The notes under the pieces: model-generated
What the model saw: the letters and a program-made list of their open reading frames with translations, nothing else
What the model was told of the DNA's origin: nothing
Databases searched by the model: none
Shown: in pieces, positions 1 through 8,996 of the stretch
Position numbering within the stretch: the stretch's first letter is position 1
How the letters are laid out: every line of letters starts with the position of its first letter
Program-made: the position numbers and the translations under genes
Assembly: GCA_947584415.1 (NCBI GenBank)
Contig: CANPWN010000009.1
Location: 1 to 33,002, forward strand
DNA from: an uncultured Clostridia bacterium
Lineage (GTDB): Bacteria; Bacillota; Clostridia; Christensenellales; UBA1242
Reading direction: 5' to 3'
Length of the DNA: 33,002 nt

Positions 1-2016
1 TTTAAAGTTGACGGTTCTGCCCTGGCTGTCGGTCAATCTGCCGTCATCCAAAATTTGAAGCAAGAGGTTGAAGATGTCTGGATGCGCTTTTTCTATTTCG
101 TCAAAAAGCACAACGCTGTAAGGTCTGCGTCTGACCGCTTCAGTGAGTTGTCCGCCGTCATCAAAACCAACATATCCTGGAGGCGCGCCTATAAGTTTGG
201 ACACCGAGTGCGACTCCATATATTCCGACATGTCAAGACGAATTATGTTGTTTTCATCATCAAACATTGCCTCTGCAATGGCTTTGCTAAGTTCGGTTTT
301 GCCAACACCCGTCTGCCCCAAGAATAAGAACGAGCCAATTGGCCTTTTGTTATCCTGCAAGCCGACACGCGACCTTCTTATTGCTTTTGCAACAGCGTTG
401 ACCGCCTCGTCTTGTCCAATGACGCGTTTGTGCAATATCTCTTCCAAATGCGTCAACTTTTCCTTTTCGCTTTCAGTCAGTTTTGTGACTGGGATTCCTG
501 TCCATTTTGAAACAACTTGGGCAATTTCATTTTCACCAATTTGAGTGATTTGTTTGCCTTTTGGGGTGACTTTGTCGGTCTTTTTCTTAAGTTCTTCTTC
601 TAACTTGATAATCTCAGACTGCAAAGATGCCGCCTTTTCATAGTTGCGTTGAAGTGATGCGTCATCACGCGAAGATGAAAGTGATGCTATCTTATTTTCC
701 AAATCTTTGATTGCCTGAGGCTTTATGGTGTAATTAACTTTGGCTTTGCTGCAGGCCTCATCAATAAGGTCAATGGCTTTGTCCGGCAGCGAACGGTCCA
801 TGATATATCTGTCCGACATGGTCGCTGCGGCAACTATGGCGTCATCACTGATTTTAATTTTATGGAAGGCCTCATAGGTGTCCTTTAAACCCTTCAAAAT
901 CAAAATTGTGTTTTCAACTGATGGAGGGTTGACCATGATTGGCTGAAAACGGCGTTCAAGTGCTTTGTCAGTTTCAATAAATTTGCGGTATTCTTCCGTT
1001 GTGGTTGCACCAATAGTTTGCAACTCGCCACGCGCAAGATATGGTTTTAACATGTCGCCTGGCGACACTTCAGCGCCATTGTCTGAGCCTTTTCCACTTT
1101 TGCCAAGAGTGTGAATTTCATCTATGAACACAATTATATTTTTCTGAGAGATGATTGTTTCAATGACATTTTTGAGCCTTTCTTCCAAATCTCCGCGGTA
1201 TTTTGTGCCAGCAACAAGGCCACCAAGTTCGAGAGAAAATATTGTCTTCCCTGCCAAAATTTCAGGAACATTGCCACTTGCTATTGCCTGAGCAAGACCC
1301 TCGACAACGGCCGTTTTTCCAACGCCCGCTTCTCCAATTAAAACGGGGTTGTTTTTTGTTTTTCGGCACAAGATTTCAACCACTCTTTGTATTTCATCAT
1401 CCCTGCCTATAACTGGGTCAAGTTGTTTGTTTCTTGCGCGAAGTGTTAAGTCTGTGCCCATTTCCAAAAGGGAGTCTGGAAGAGGACTTGATGAATTATT
1501 ATCCTGCCTCATGTTTGAGCGCTGTGAGTTTTGATTGAAAGAATTATTTTCCGCATTCATGCTTGGCAAGTTTAACGCAGAGCGGACTTTGACATAGACC
1601 TGCTGCGGGTCTATGTTATAAAAATTGCGCATAAGTTTGACCGCCTCACAGCCTGGCGAAGATAGAAGTGCAAGCATGAGGTGTTCCGTGCCTAAAAATG
1701 AGTGGTTGCACTCTATTGCTATTTGCTGCGCTATTGAAAACAAATTTTTAACTCTTGGCGACAATTCAACTGAGCCATAGCCAGACATAGTGTCAAAAGA
1801 AGAAGGAAAATTTTGCTCAAAGAGATTGAAAAGTTCCTCTTCCGTAAGACCATATTCAGCCAAAATGCGCGCTGACGGACAATCTGTGACCGTTGTTATG
1901 CCATACAAGATATGCTCTGTGCCAACGACATCAGATAATGTGCGAAGAGCCATCCTGCTTGCGTTTTTTATCACTTTTTCTATGCTATCTGAAAAAAAGT
2001 TTGAACCCAAATTCAT
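1..2016 (-). CDS. clpC: ATP-dependent Clp protease ATP-binding subunit ClpC (3' end cut by window)
   Basis: HSP100/AAA+ unfoldase that feeds substrates, including arginine-phosphorylated proteins, to ClpP in the cytoplasm. About 672 codons are visible and the C-terminus lies beyond position 1. Domains in order: two Clp-N repeats (residues ~1-150), first AAA+ module with Walker A GEAGVGKT (~228-235) and Walker B VFIDEIHT, a ClpC-type coiled middle domain containing a UVR-like stretch (~430-480), then the second AAA+ module with Walker A GQTGVGKT (~567-574) and Walker [13 protein letters not shown]. The middle domain and N-repeats fit ClpC rather than ClpB. The ATG at 2016 follows GGAGGTGAAAA and overlaps the mcsB stop in an ATGA junction, so the two are translationally coupled. 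It is the last visible gene of the run starting at 6020. No CtsR gene is seen in this operon, although ctsR usually leads it in Bacillota. Confidence 0.95.
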   Translation of the reverse strand, partial: MNLGSNFFSDSIEKVIKNASRMALRTLSDVVGTEHILYGITTVTDCPSARILAEYGLTEEELFNLFEQNFPSSFDTMSGYGSVELSPRVKNLFSIAQQIAIECNHSFLGTEHLMLALLSSPGCEAVKLMRNFYNIDPQQVYVKVRSALNLPSMNAENNSFNQNSQRSNMRQDNNSSSPLPDSLLEMGTDLTLRARNKQLDPVIGRDDEIQRVVEILCRKTKNNPVLIGEAGVGKTAVVEGLAQAIASGNVPEILAGKTIFSLELGGLVAGTKYRGDLEERLKNVIETIISQKNIIVFIDEIHTLGKSGKGSDNGAEVSPGDMLKPYLARGELQTIGATTTEEYRKFIETDKALERRFQPIMVNPPSVENTILILKGLKDTYEAFHKIKISDDAIVAAATMSDRYIMDRSLPDKAIDLIDEACSKAKVNYTIKPQAIKDLENKIASLSSSRDDASLQRNYEKAASLQSEIIKLEEELKKKTDKVTPKGKQITQIGENEIAQVVSKWTGIPVTKLTESEKEKLTHLEEILHKRVIGQDEAVNAVAKAIRRSRVGLQDNKRPIGSFLFLGQTGVGKTELSKAIAEAMFDDENNIIRLDMSEYMESHSVSKLIGAPPGYVGFDDGGQLTEAVRRRPYSVVLFDEIEKAHPDIFNLLLQILDDGRLTDSQGRTVNFK

Positions 2017-3029
2017 TTTTCACCTCCAACCTTTACCAGATTTTTTACCATCTTTGATATATACTCCGCCCTAACTCTGTTTTCCTGCTTATCTTTTGAA
2101 GAAATTCGAAGAGAACTTAAAAATGCCGAGCCACCATGATAATAAAGTTTCATGTAAAGTCCAATATCTTTGATTTTAACTATGCCAAGCTCATGCCCAA
2201 AACGAAGAAGGCTTAAAAGAGAAAACATCTCCTTTTCTTCCAAAAGATATGCATTGACAATTGTGCCATAGGCGCGATAAACCTCATCACATATCTTGTC
2301 ATGATTTTGCTCAAATATTTGCTCTCTTAAACTTACCTCTTCCTTGAATATGGTGAAGAAAAAGTCGCTGACACGGTCAATTATTTCTTCTTCGTCAAGC
2401 CACAAAAGACCCTGATTTGAAATTTGATATATGTCACCTAGTCCTTCACTGCCTTCACCATAAGCACCCCTAAACGTCAGACCTTCTTTTCTTGCCTCCG
2501 CCCTTAATTTTTCTATTCTTCCGCTTAGAACAAGTGCGGGAATAAACACCATGACTGACGCGCGCATCCCCGTTCCTAAGTTGGAAGGTGAACTTGTCAA
2601 ATATCCAAGACGCTCGTCAAAGGCTATTTTAAACGAAGAAGATATCTTTTCGTCCAAAGGCAGAAGTTTGTTGTAAGCACCCATAAGGTCAAAGCCATTT
2701 TGCTTGCTTTGAAGTCGCAGATGGTCCTCCTCAAGCACCATGACATTTATGCTTTCATCCTCATTTGTGCCAAGAAGCGCAATATCTTTGTTGGCAATGA
2801 GCTCTTTACTTATAATGTGCCTTTCAAGAAGTGATGTGCATGTTGCAAGTGGAAGATTTTTTAACTCGAGCAAAGTATAATCTCCAGATGCTGTCAAAAG
2901 CGCTTTCATTGATGAAATTATATAATCAATTTTGTTTTCATCATTGAGAAGTGGCATAAACTCAACATCAGAGATGTTGCGTGCAAGCCTTATTCTTGAT
3001 GAAATGGCAACATTATCAAAATTCGTCAT
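2013..3029 (-). CDS. mcsB: Protein arginine kinase McsB
   Basis: Phosphagen-kinase-fold enzyme that phosphorylates arginine side chains of proteins and marks them for ClpCP. The protein has 338 residues from the chosen start, close to the family length of about 350. Visible signatures are SSRIRLARN (10-18), EEDHLRLQ (100-107), [12 protein letters not shown] (145-156) and [10 protein letters not shown] (187-196), all typical of McsB. An open frame continues upstream to 3092, but the ATG at 3029 is preceded by AAAGGAGGCAAC and begins exactly where McsB proteins begin, so the upstream extension is rejected. The start overlaps the end of the short mcsA by 14 nt and the stop overlaps clpC by 4 nt. 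This coupling supports a shared role in arginine-phosphorylation-directed proteolysis. Confidence 0.95.
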   Translation of the reverse strand: MTNFDNVAISSRIRLARNISDVEFMPLLNDENKIDYIISSMKALLTASGDYTLLELKNLPLATCTSLLERHIISKELIANKDIALLGTNEDESINVMVLEEDHLRLQSKQNGFDLMGAYNKLLPLDEKISSSFKIAFDERLGYLTSSPSNLGTGMRASVMVFIPALVLSGRIEKLRAEARKEGLTFRGAYGEGSEGLGDIYQISNQGLLWLDEEEIIDRVSDFFFTIFKEEVSLREQIFEQNHDKICDEVYRAYGTIVNAYLLEEKEMFSLLSLLRFGHELGIVKIKDIGLYMKLYYHGGSAFLSSLRISSKDKQENRVRAEYISKMVKNLVKVGGEK

Positions 3030-3198
3030 GTTGCCTCCTTTTTGGAGTTCGTCCGTGGAAAACATTGCCTTCAAACATTTCGTCAACAACAAAGATGAGA
3101 GGCTCTATTTCGCTGTAACAATGCTCACAGCCAACAAAACCACTTTCTTTGATGCTTTTAAATGTTGTCCCGCAAAATTCACACTTGTCCTTTGCCAA
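3016..3198 (-). CDS. mcsA: Minimal McsA-like zinc protein (activator of McsB)
   Basis: A 60-residue protein just upstream of mcsB. It carries two zinc-binding pairs, CEFC (C6, C9) and CEHC (C24, C27), and ends with an NVFHGRTPKR stretch. This matches the second zinc module of classical McsA, which has a GC-x2-CY element followed by a GK-x-PKR element. Classical McsA is about 180 residues, with another CxxC module in front and a UVR helix pair behind; both are missing here. The start is TTG at 3198, preceded by AAAAGGAG at good spacing, two bases after the tex stop. The role as McsB activator is inferred from position and from the remaining zinc module. Confidence 0.8.
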   Translation of the reverse strand: MAKDKCEFCGTTFKSIKESGFVGCEHCYSEIEPLIFVVDEMFEGNVFHGRTPKRRQHDEF

Positions 3199-3200
3199 AC

Positions 3201-4253
3201 TTACTCCTTTTCAATTCCCTTCATTGTCAGAGATATTCTTTTCTTGTTAAGGTCAACTTGCAAAACTTTCACTTCCACAATCTGTCCAACTTTTAACACT
3301 TCAGATGGATGGCGGATGTATTCATCACATATTTGTGAAATATGCACAAGTCCGTCTTGATGCACACCTATGTCCACAAACGCGCCAAAGTCGACAACAT
3401 TTCTCACTGTGCCTGTCATGACCATGCCTTCTTTTAAGTCCTCCATTGTGATGACATCACTTCTCAAAACCGGTTTCGGCATGCTTTCACGGATATCCCT
3501 GCCCGGCTTCATGATTTCAGAAACAATATCTTTAAGGGTTGGCACGCCAACACCGATTTCATTTGCAACCTTTTCTTCGCCTTTGAGTGCAACAAGCTTG
3601 TCAAGTCCCAAATCACCATTTTTTACATCCTCCGCCGTCAGAGAAAACATCTTTAAAAGTTTTTGTGCGGCTTCATAGGACTCTGGGTGAACACCGGTGT
3701 TGTCAAGAATATTCTTTCCTCCAATTATTCTCAAAAAGCCGGCGCACTGCTCATACGCTTTTGGCCCAAGTTTTGGAACGGACAAAAGTTCGTCTCTGGA
3801 AGTGAAGGCTTTAATTTTACTCCTGTAAGCCGTTATGTTTTTCGCTATTGACATGTTAAGTCCTGACACATAAGATAACAGTGATGGAGATGCCGTGTTT
3901 AAGTCAACTCCAACGCTGTTTACGCAGTCTTCAACAACACCTGTAAGCACCTCCGTCAATCTGTTTTGCGGCATGTCATGTTGATATTGGCCAACACCAA
4001 TGCTCTTGACATCTATTTTGATAAGTTCAGCGAGTGGGTCTTGCAGTCTTCTTGCTATTGATACGGCACTTCGAAGTGAAACATCATAGTCTGGGAATTC
4101 CTCTGCACCAAGTTTTGACGCTGAATAAACAGACGCCCCCGCCTCACTGACAACCGCATAAGAAACAGGTCTTGAAACATGCTTGATAAGTTCAGCAACA
4201 AAGATTTCTGCCTCCTTTGACGCTGTGCCGTTGCCTATTGAAACAATGTCCAC
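3201..4253 (-). CDS. tex: Tex RNA-binding protein, C-terminal part (separated by a frameshift)
   Basis: C-terminal half of Tex/YqgF-like nucleic-acid-binding protein, a conserved factor tied to transcription and RNA handling. The fragment shows the end of the YqgF/RNase H-like domain (SIGNGTASKEAE), the helix-hairpin-helix region (NTASPSLLSYVSGLN, LGPKAYEQCAGFLRI) and a C-terminal S1 domain (TGTVRNVVDFGAFVDIGV to RISLTMKG). The listed start is a GTG at 4253, but the same frame continues upstream without a stop and encodes matching Tex sequence (AASIKTEESIEKLKALIEKY) back to about 4319. It is therefore the second part of one gene rather than a separate gene. The stop lies 2 nt before the mcsA TTG start, and the mcsA ribosome binding site lies inside this gene. 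Confidence 0.88.
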   Translation of the reverse strand: MDIVSIGNGTASKEAEIFVAELIKHVSRPVSYAVVSEAGASVYSASKLGAEEFPDYDVSLRSAVSIARRLQDPLAELIKIDVKSIGVGQYQHDMPQNRLTEVLTGVVEDCVNSVGVDLNTASPSLLSYVSGLNMSIAKNITAYRSKIKAFTSRDELLSVPKLGPKAYEQCAGFLRIIGGKNILDNTGVHPESYEAAQKLLKMFSLTAEDVKNGDLGLDKLVALKGEEKVANEIGVGVPTLKDIVSEIMKPGRDIRESMPKPVLRSDVITMEDLKEGMVMTGTVRNVVDFGAFVDIGVHQDGLVHISQICDEYIRHPSEVLKVGQIVEVKVLQVDLNKKRISLTMKGIEKE

Positions 4254-4285
4254 ATTATATTTTTCAATGAGGGCTTTGAGTTTTT

Positions 4286-5347
4286 CTATGCTCTCCTCGG
4301 TTTTGATTGAGGCGGCGTTGGATAGATGACCGTTGTTGCAAGCACATCACCTTTTTTGTCAATGACTGCAATTTTGCAGCCTGTTCTATAGGCTGGGTCA
4401 AGCCCCAATATGATATTATTTTTTAGTGGTGCTTCCATGAGCAGGGGTTTTAAGTTGACCTCAAACATTTTGATTGCTTGTTCACATGCGTTATCTGTGA
4501 GCATGGCACGAATTTCCCTTTCAAGAGATGGAAACAATAGGCGGTCAAGACTGTCCAAAATCACCTCTTCCATAATCTCGTTGGTCTTTTCGCAGTCACG
4601 CTTAAACGCCTTTCTCATCTCTTTTAAAAGAAGTTCATTGTTTATTTGTGTGGTCACCTTAAGGCACTTTTCTTTTTCTCCGCGGTTGATGGCAAGAACT
4701 CGGTGGCTCGGAAGTTTTTTAACTTCCTGTTTAAAACCATCATACCCTTCATATGTCAATTTGTTTTCGCCGTCAATCAGCGTGCAACTTAAAAAGGCCT
4801 TATCCCACAAAATTTCTCTGAGAGTTTTTCTTAAGTTCGCGTCATCACTTATCCTTTCCGCTATGATATCCTTTGCGCCCTGCAAAGCCGCTTTGACATC
4901 CAAAACATTTTCGTTAAGATATTTCTTTGCTTCTTCCTCAACATTTAAGTCGTCTTTCTGTTGTTGAATTATATCTGCCAGCCCTTCAAGTCCATTTGCT
5001 ATGGCAACGGATGCGCGGGTCTTTTTCTTAGGCTTAAACGGCCTGTAAATATCCTCCACTTCGGTCATTGTTTGAGCATTTTCAAGCGCCTTTTTTAATT
5101 CCTCTGTCCATTTGCCTTGCTCAGTTATAACGCGCTCAACCTTTTCTTTTTCCTCATTGAGCGCACGGAGATATTTGAGTCTGTCAGCAAACTCCCTCAA
5201 AACTTGGTCATCACATGAGCCGTGCATCTCCTTTCTGTATCTGGCAATAAACGGAATTGTTGCACCTTCATCCAAAAGCGAGATGATATTTTGTGCATAC
5301 ACCTGTTTAAGAGCAAATTCTTGCGCCAATTGTTCTTCAATTTTCAT
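4286..5347 (-). CDS. tex: Tex RNA-binding protein, N-terminal part (frameshifted)
   Basis: N-terminal half of Tex, from MKIEEQLAQEFALK through the helical core (EGATIPFIARYRKE, EVEDIYRPFKPKKKTRA) to the start of the YqgF domain (NIILGLDPAYRTGCKIAVID). The frame then leaves the family pattern after VIYPT and stops at 4286 with a short unrelated tail (PPQSKPRRA). Restoring one base near 4319-4322 would join it to the downstream half and give a product of about 710-720 residues, the usual Tex length. ATG at 5347 is preceded by AGAGGAGAATAAA, 1 nt after the upstream stop. The break is either a true inactivating deletion or a sequencing/assembly error; the site has no slippery heptamer that would favour programmed shifting. 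Confidence 0.88.
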   Translation of the reverse strand: MKIEEQLAQEFALKQVYAQNIISLLDEGATIPFIARYRKEMHGSCDDQVLREFADRLKYLRALNEEKEKVERVITEQGKWTEELKKALENAQTMTEVEDIYRPFKPKKKTRASVAIANGLEGLADIIQQQKDDLNVEEEAKKYLNENVLDVKAALQGAKDIIAERISDDANLRKTLREILWDKAFLSCTLIDGENKLTYEGYDGFKQEVKKLPSHRVLAINRGEKEKCLKVTTQINNELLLKEMRKAFKRDCEKTNEIMEEVILDSLDRLLFPSLEREIRAMLTDNACEQAIKMFEVNLKPLLMEAPLKNNIILGLDPAYRTGCKIAVIDKKGDVLATTVIYPTPPQSKPRRA

Positions 5348-5348
5348 T

Positions 5349-6020
5349 TTATTCTCCTCTTGCTATTCTTTCTATATCCGCGTCTGTCACAGCATTATCA
5401 TCTTCCAAAAGCGACAAAGTTGTCAGGTGCAGATATTCTTTTTCTTTTTCAAAATTCACTTCTTCGTCATATGTGCCAAGCAGCACTTTTAATCCCTGCT
5501 TTTGCATCAATACTATGTTGGCAAATGTGCTGCCCTTTCGCGAATAAGCACGCGGGCAAACCACAATTTTGGCGCCATATTGCCCCATCAAACTTAAGTC
5601 ATCTTTGTCAGCATACATGCCGCCAATAATAAGGCAATCCCTGTCCAAAAAACCCATTTGCTCAATAAACTTTGCCGGAGAGAGTTCATATTTGGCATTT
5701 ATCAGCCCCGTTCTTGTCAGATTGTCAAAAAGCGGAATTGCAACCGGCACATTTGCAAGCGAAATTTCGTCAAGCACTTTTTCTTCTTCATTATACAAGT
5801 CCACATACACCCTGAGCGGAATTTGTGTTTTACCCTTAAATTGCTTGTATAACTCCCACGAAACAATTATACTACCCTTAAGAGCTGACTTTTTCATTTT
5901 GCTTTCTGCCTGCAAAGGCTGAGAAGTGAAAAGATTGATTTCCCTAACGCCAAGTTCTGCATTTTTTTCTATAACACCTTCGCCATCCAAACAAAAGCCG
6001 TTCACATATTTTTTTAGCAT
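5349..6020 (-). CDS. Degenerate amidohydrolase-superfamily protein, probably non-catalytic
   Basis: A 223-residue protein whose C-terminal half resembles the barrel end of cytosine-deaminase-like amidohydrolases. FLDRDCLIIGGMYADKDDLSLM sits where those enzymes have a LLAHCVHLTDED-type segment, followed by IVVCPRAYSRKGS and VLLGTYDEEV. The metal-binding histidine of the AHC-x-H segment is replaced (IIGGMYA), and the GTD aspartate is a tyrosine (GTY). No HxH metal site is present in the shortened N-terminal half. This suggests a pseudoenzyme or a binding protein; the family relation is inferred from motif order only. The start at ATG 6020 has AAAAAGGAAAAAT upstream; an in-frame TTG at 6041 is less likely. 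It is the first gene of the run to clpC, 1 nt before tex. Confidence 0.6.
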   Translation of the reverse strand: MLKKYVNGFCLDGEGVIEKNAELGVREINLFTSQPLQAESKMKKSALKGSIIVSWELYKQFKGKTQIPLRVYVDLYNEEEKVLDEISLANVPVAIPLFDNLTRTGLINAKYELSPAKFIEQMGFLDRDCLIIGGMYADKDDLSLMGQYGAKIVVCPRAYSRKGSTFANIVLMQKQGLKVLLGTYDEEVNFEKEKEYLHLTTLSLLEDDNAVTDADIERIARGE

Positions 6021-6046
6021 ATTTTTCCTTTTTAAGTTCAATAATC

Positions 6047-6076
6047 ATTTTAGCATTTTTTAAGGAGTTAAGGCAA
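6047..6076 (-). promoter_or_regulatory. Predicted promoter of the 6020-to-clpC operon
   Basis: Minus strand: -35 TTGCCT (6071-6076), 18-nt spacer, extended -10 TGC-TAAAAT (6047-6052), predicted +1 near 6040. This gives a leader of about 20 nt that includes the AAGGAA ribosome binding site. I see no CtsR-like tandem heptamer operator and no CIRCE inverted repeat here. The element overlaps the dinB ribosome binding region on the other strand. Confidence 0.45.
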
Positions 6077-7279
6077 ATGAATAAAAGGACAATTTTGCAT
6101 TCTGATGTCAATAATTTTTTTGCATCTGTTGAGTGTGTCACAAGACCAGAATTAAAAAATAGCCCCGTTGCCGTGACTGGCAACCCAGAAAAACGAACAG
6201 GCATCATTTTGGCAAAAAACGAACTTGCAAAATCTTTTGGCATCAAAACCGGGATGACAATTTATGAAGCAAAAAAATTATGCCCTGAACTTGTTTGTCT
6301 TGCCCCGCACTATCACAAGTATGAAGAAATTTCACGCAGACTCCACAAACTTTATCTTGAATACACTGATTTGGTTGAACCACTCGGATTGGATGAGTGC
6401 TGGCTGGATGTGACAAGTTCCATGAATATACTTGGAAAAAACGGACTGCAAATTGCAAATGAGATAAGAGAGCGCGTCAAAAAAGAGTTTGGCTTTACTG
6501 TGTCCGTTGGCGTTTCCTTTTCCAAGATTTATGCAAAACTTGGCTCAGACATGAAAAAGCCTGACGCTGTGACTTTGATTTCAAAGGAAGATTTCAAAAA
6601 AATTGCCTATCCTCTGCCGCTTAACAGCATCATTGGAATTGGTGGAAGGATGGATAAAAAATTTAGAAAAATGAACATCACCACTATTGGTGAATTTTGC
6701 GCTCTGCCACCTAAATTTGTGTCTGCAATGATGGGAATAAACGGCACAAAACTACTAGAAAATTTGCTTGGAAGTGAAAATGACCCCGTCAAAAATTATT
6801 TTGAAATTTCTCCGCCAAAAAGCATTGGAAATGGAACAACAACTGTTCGCGACATCACCAAACGCAGCGAAATTGAAAAAGTGATAAGTTTTTTGAGCGA
6901 AAAGGTTTCCAAACGCTTGATTGAAGGCGGCTATGAGGCCAAGACAATCACCGTGTCACTGAAAGACAATCTTTTACAAAGGCACTCTAAGTCGCTGTCT
7001 TTTCCTCCCACTTTTGCATCCAGCGTTCTTATAAATCACGCCATGCAAATTATTGACAGTTTTTTTGAATATGGCACTCCTGTTCGAGCAATTCGTTTGA
7101 GTGCATCAAATCTTGTTAGCAATGCCAAATTTGAACAACTTTCCCTTTTTGACCAAAAAGAAAAGAAAACCTCTTTGGGCATTGAAAAAATCACCGCCAA
7201 ATATGGCAGTGACGCAATTTATAGGGCAAGCGAAAGCGAAGATTACATCAATCGCAAAAATCATCTTGAAAATGAGTGA
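6077..7279 (+). CDS. dinB: DNA polymerase IV (Y-family translesion polymerase)
   Basis: Low-fidelity translesion polymerase of 400 residues. The first metal-binding aspartate is in HSDVNNFFASVE (D10) and the second catalytic pair is D106-E107 in GLDECWLDVT; most DinB proteins have SxDE with serine where this one has G104. A helix-hairpin-helix region (PLNSIIGIGGRMDKKF, ~181-196) and a little-finger domain follow. The sequence QLSLF (354-358) is a canonical beta-clamp binding motif, supporting recruitment to the sliding clamp. The ATG at 6077 has TAAGGAG upstream. It stands alone on the plus strand between two minus-strand operons. No LexA-type operator of the CGAAC-N4-GTTCG kind is visible in the 56-bp upstream gap. 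Confidence 0.93.
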   Translation: MNKRTILHSDVNNFFASVECVTRPELKNSPVAVTGNPEKRTGIILAKNELAKSFGIKTGMTIYEAKKLCPELVCLAPHYHKYEEISRRLHKLYLEYTDLVEPLGLDECWLDVTSSMNILGKNGLQIANEIRERVKKEFGFTVSVGVSFSKIYAKLGSDMKKPDAVTLISKEDFKKIAYPLPLNSIIGIGGRMDKKFRKMNITTIGEFCALPPKFVSAMMGINGTKLLENLLGSENDPVKNYFEISPPKSIGNGTTTVRDITKRSEIEKVISFLSEKVSKRLIEGGYEAKTITVSLKDNLLQRHSKSLSFPPTFASSVLINHAMQIIDSFFEYGTPVRAIRLSASNLVSNAKFEQLSLFDQKEKKTSLGIEKITAKYGSDAIYRASESEDYINRKNHLENE

Positions 7280-7312
7280 ACACAACATATTGTGGGTATT
7301 ATGACATAATAC
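7280..7312. other. Two adjacent hairpins after dinB without a U-tract
   Basis: CACAA-CATA-TTGTG (7280-7293) is followed directly by a perfect 8-bp stem GGTATTAT-GAC-ATAATACC (7294-7312), just after the dinB stop. Neither strand has a convincing T-run after the stem, so a classical intrinsic terminator is not supported. The pair sits between convergent genes and could be a weak bidirectional stop or mRNA end-protecting structure. Confidence 0.4.
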
Positions 7313-7329
7313 CTGCAGTTATCTTGTGT

Positions 7330-7698
7330 TTATATTGCCATGGCAACAACAATTCCTATGCCTGCACCAAAGCAGAAAAGGAACTTGAAAATTTGATACA
7401 TCCTTTCCTTGAATATGCTTCGTTTGAACTTTGCATAATACTTTTTATTGTTCTGCTGGAAGGTTTCAAGTGGCAAATTAAGTTTGTTGACTTGCTGTGC
7501 CAGATACACCTGATATCTTTCAGGATAACCTTTGACAGCATTGGCATAATCAAGCACAAATTCAACCCCCCAATACAAGAAGAAGATGGCAACAATAGAC
7601 ATTGTGAAATAACTTTTCCACGGAGAACAATAATATTCAATAATTGCCGCTATCATGGCTGCAACAACCAGAGAGCATGTTACCAAAAATTTTCGCAT
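7330..7698 (-). CDS. Hypothetical small membrane protein
   Basis: 122 residues, not recognised. Two hydrophobic segments lie near the N-terminus (KFLVTCSLVVAAMIAAIIEY, then FTMSIVAIFFLYWGVEFVL) and one at the C-terminus (IFKFLFCFGAGIGIVVAMAI). A charged loop rich in K, Q and Y lies between them, predicting three membrane helices. It is the last gene of the ywlE-rpiB-gap operon, 6 nt downstream of the 95-residue membrane protein. The ATG at 7698 has only a weak purine run (CGAAAG), so translation may depend on coupling with the upstream gene. No catalytic motif is visible. Confidence 0.6.
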   Translation of the reverse strand: MRKFLVTCSLVVAAMIAAIIEYYCSPWKSYFTMSIVAIFFLYWGVEFVLDYANAVKGYPERYQVYLAQQVNKLNLPLETFQQNNKKYYAKFKRSIFKERMYQIFKFLFCFGAGIGIVVAMAI

Positions 7699-7704
7699 CT
7701 TTCG

Positions 7705-7992
7705 TTATAATACAATGTTGATTATATATAATACCACAATGGCCACAGTGAAAATGACATAGCATATTAGCCATGCAACATGAGCCTTTCTTTTAACCCA
7801 AAGGCCAGCAACAACAATTGTGACAATATAGGCAATTGCCTCTCCCACATAATTGAAAGCCTGTGACAATTTTCGACTTCCAAAGATGGCACTTAAAAGC
7901 AGTGCTATTGCTATGCAACCAATGGCAATATAGGCAGAAAATTCAATTACCTTTGCCCATGACCAACTGCTTGGTTTTTTTTGACCGCTCAT
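7705..7992 (-). CDS. Hypothetical three-helix membrane protein
   Basis: 95 residues, not recognised. Three hydrophobic segments are seen: [35 protein letters not shown] and [20 protein letters not shown]. The N-terminus is short and polar, and a basic KRK element between helices 2 and 3 suggests that loop is cytoplasmic. The ATG at 7992 has GGGAGGCAAAAA upstream and overlaps the gap stop as ATGA, so expression is coupled to glyceraldehyde-3-phosphate dehydrogenase. Its placement in the operon does not reveal a function. Confidence 0.65.
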   Translation of the reverse strand: MSGQKKPSSWSWAKVIEFSAYIAIGCIAIALLLSAIFGSRKLSQAFNYVGEAIAYIVTIVVAGLWVKRKAHVAWLICYVIFTVAIVVLYIINIVL

Positions 7993-8996
7993 TTTTTGCC
8001 TCCCTTGGTGATATACTGAGCAAGGTCAACAAGTTTGTTTGAATATCCCCATTCATTGTCATACCACGCAACAAGTTTGACAAAGGTTGGAGATATCATA
8101 ATTCCAGCCTCAACATCAAACACGCAAGTATGCTCTTCGCCAATAAAGTCTGAGGACACAACTTTGTCATCTGTCCATGTTAAAACGCCTTTCATGTTTG
8201 TTCTTGCCGCCTTTTTGATGGCTGCAACAATTTCTTCATAAGTGGTCGGTTTTTCAAGACTTACTGTCAAATCAACAACTGAAACATTAAGCGTTGGGAC
8301 TCTAAGGCTCATACCTGTAAGGCGTCCTTTAAGCTCAGGGATAACCTCTCCGACCGCTTTTGCTGCACCAGTTGAAGAAGGGATAATATTGTAAGATGCC
8401 GCCCTTCCTCCTCGCCAATCTTTCTTTGACGCACCATCCACGGTTAACTGTGTTGCTGTTGTTGAGTGAACTGTGGTCATAAGACCTTCCTTAATTCCAA
8501 AGTTGTCATTGATGACCTTGGCAAGTGGAGCAAGACAGTTTGTTGTGCAAGATGCGTTTGAGATGACCTTCATTGTGTCCTTATAAGTTTTGTTGTTAAC
8601 ACCCATAACAAACATTGGCATCTCTTTGCCTGGGGCTGAAACAATAACTTTTTGTGCACCGCTTTCAAGATGGCGTGCTGCGTCTGCAAAACTTGTGAAC
8701 TTGCCTGTGGCTTCCACAACAACTGTGACGCCGTTTTCTGCCCATGGGATATGATTTGGCTCACGCTCTGCATAAAAACTTACCGCATTGTCGCCAAGCA
8801 TGAGTTTGTTTTTCTTTACAGATGTTGGAATGTTAAACTTTCCATGAATTGTGTCATGGTCAATCAGATATTTTGCATATTCAACATCAATGAACGGGTC
8901 ATTGATTGCACCAATTTCAATGCCACGCTGTGCGCATATTCTTGCAACCAGCCTTCCTATTCTTCCAAAACCATTGATACCAACTTTTAATTTCAT
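7989..8996 (-). CDS. gap: Glyceraldehyde-3-phosphate dehydrogenase, type I
   Basis: Glycolytic enzyme that oxidises glyceraldehyde 3-phosphate to 1,3-bisphosphoglycerate with NAD+ and phosphate. The length of 335 residues is normal. The Rossmann motif [10 protein letters not shown] (6-15), the aspartate D33 that favours NAD+ over NADP+, catalytic C150 in SNASCTTNC and the base H177 are all present, as is the C-terminal [18 protein letters not shown] at 8996 follows GGAGGAGAAAAA and overlaps the preceding stop (ATGA). The gene is embedded with ywlE, rpiB and membrane proteins instead of the more usual pgk-tpiA-pgm cluster, so phosphoglycerate kinase is expected elsewhere. Confidence 0.97.
   Translation of the reverse strand: MKLKVGINGFGRIGRLVARICAQRGIEIGAINDPFIDVEYAKYLIDHDTIHGKFNIPTSVKKNKLMLGDNAVSFYAEREPNHIPWAENGVTVVVEATGKFTSFADAARHLESGAQKVIVSAPGKEMPMFVMGVNNKTYKDTMKVISNASCTTNCLAPLAKVINDNFGIKEGLMTTVHSTTATQLTVDGASKKDWRGGRAASYNIIPSSTGAAKAVGEVIPELKGRLTGMSLRVPTLNVSVVDLTVSLEKPTTYEEIVAAIKKAARTNMKGVLTWTDDKVVSSDFIGEEHTCVFDVEAGIMISPTFVKLVAWYDNEWGYSNKLVDLAQYITKGGKK

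Noticed and set aside
3030..3092. 21-codon N-terminal extension of mcsB
   Set aside because: It lies over mcsA in another frame, has no ribosome binding site, and the internal ATG 3029 has an excellent one and the family N-terminus.
4286..4330. Programmed ribosomal frameshift in tex
   Set aside because: No slippery heptamer or downstream stimulatory hairpin is visible, and Tex is not known to use frameshifting; a deletion or a sequencing error explains it better.
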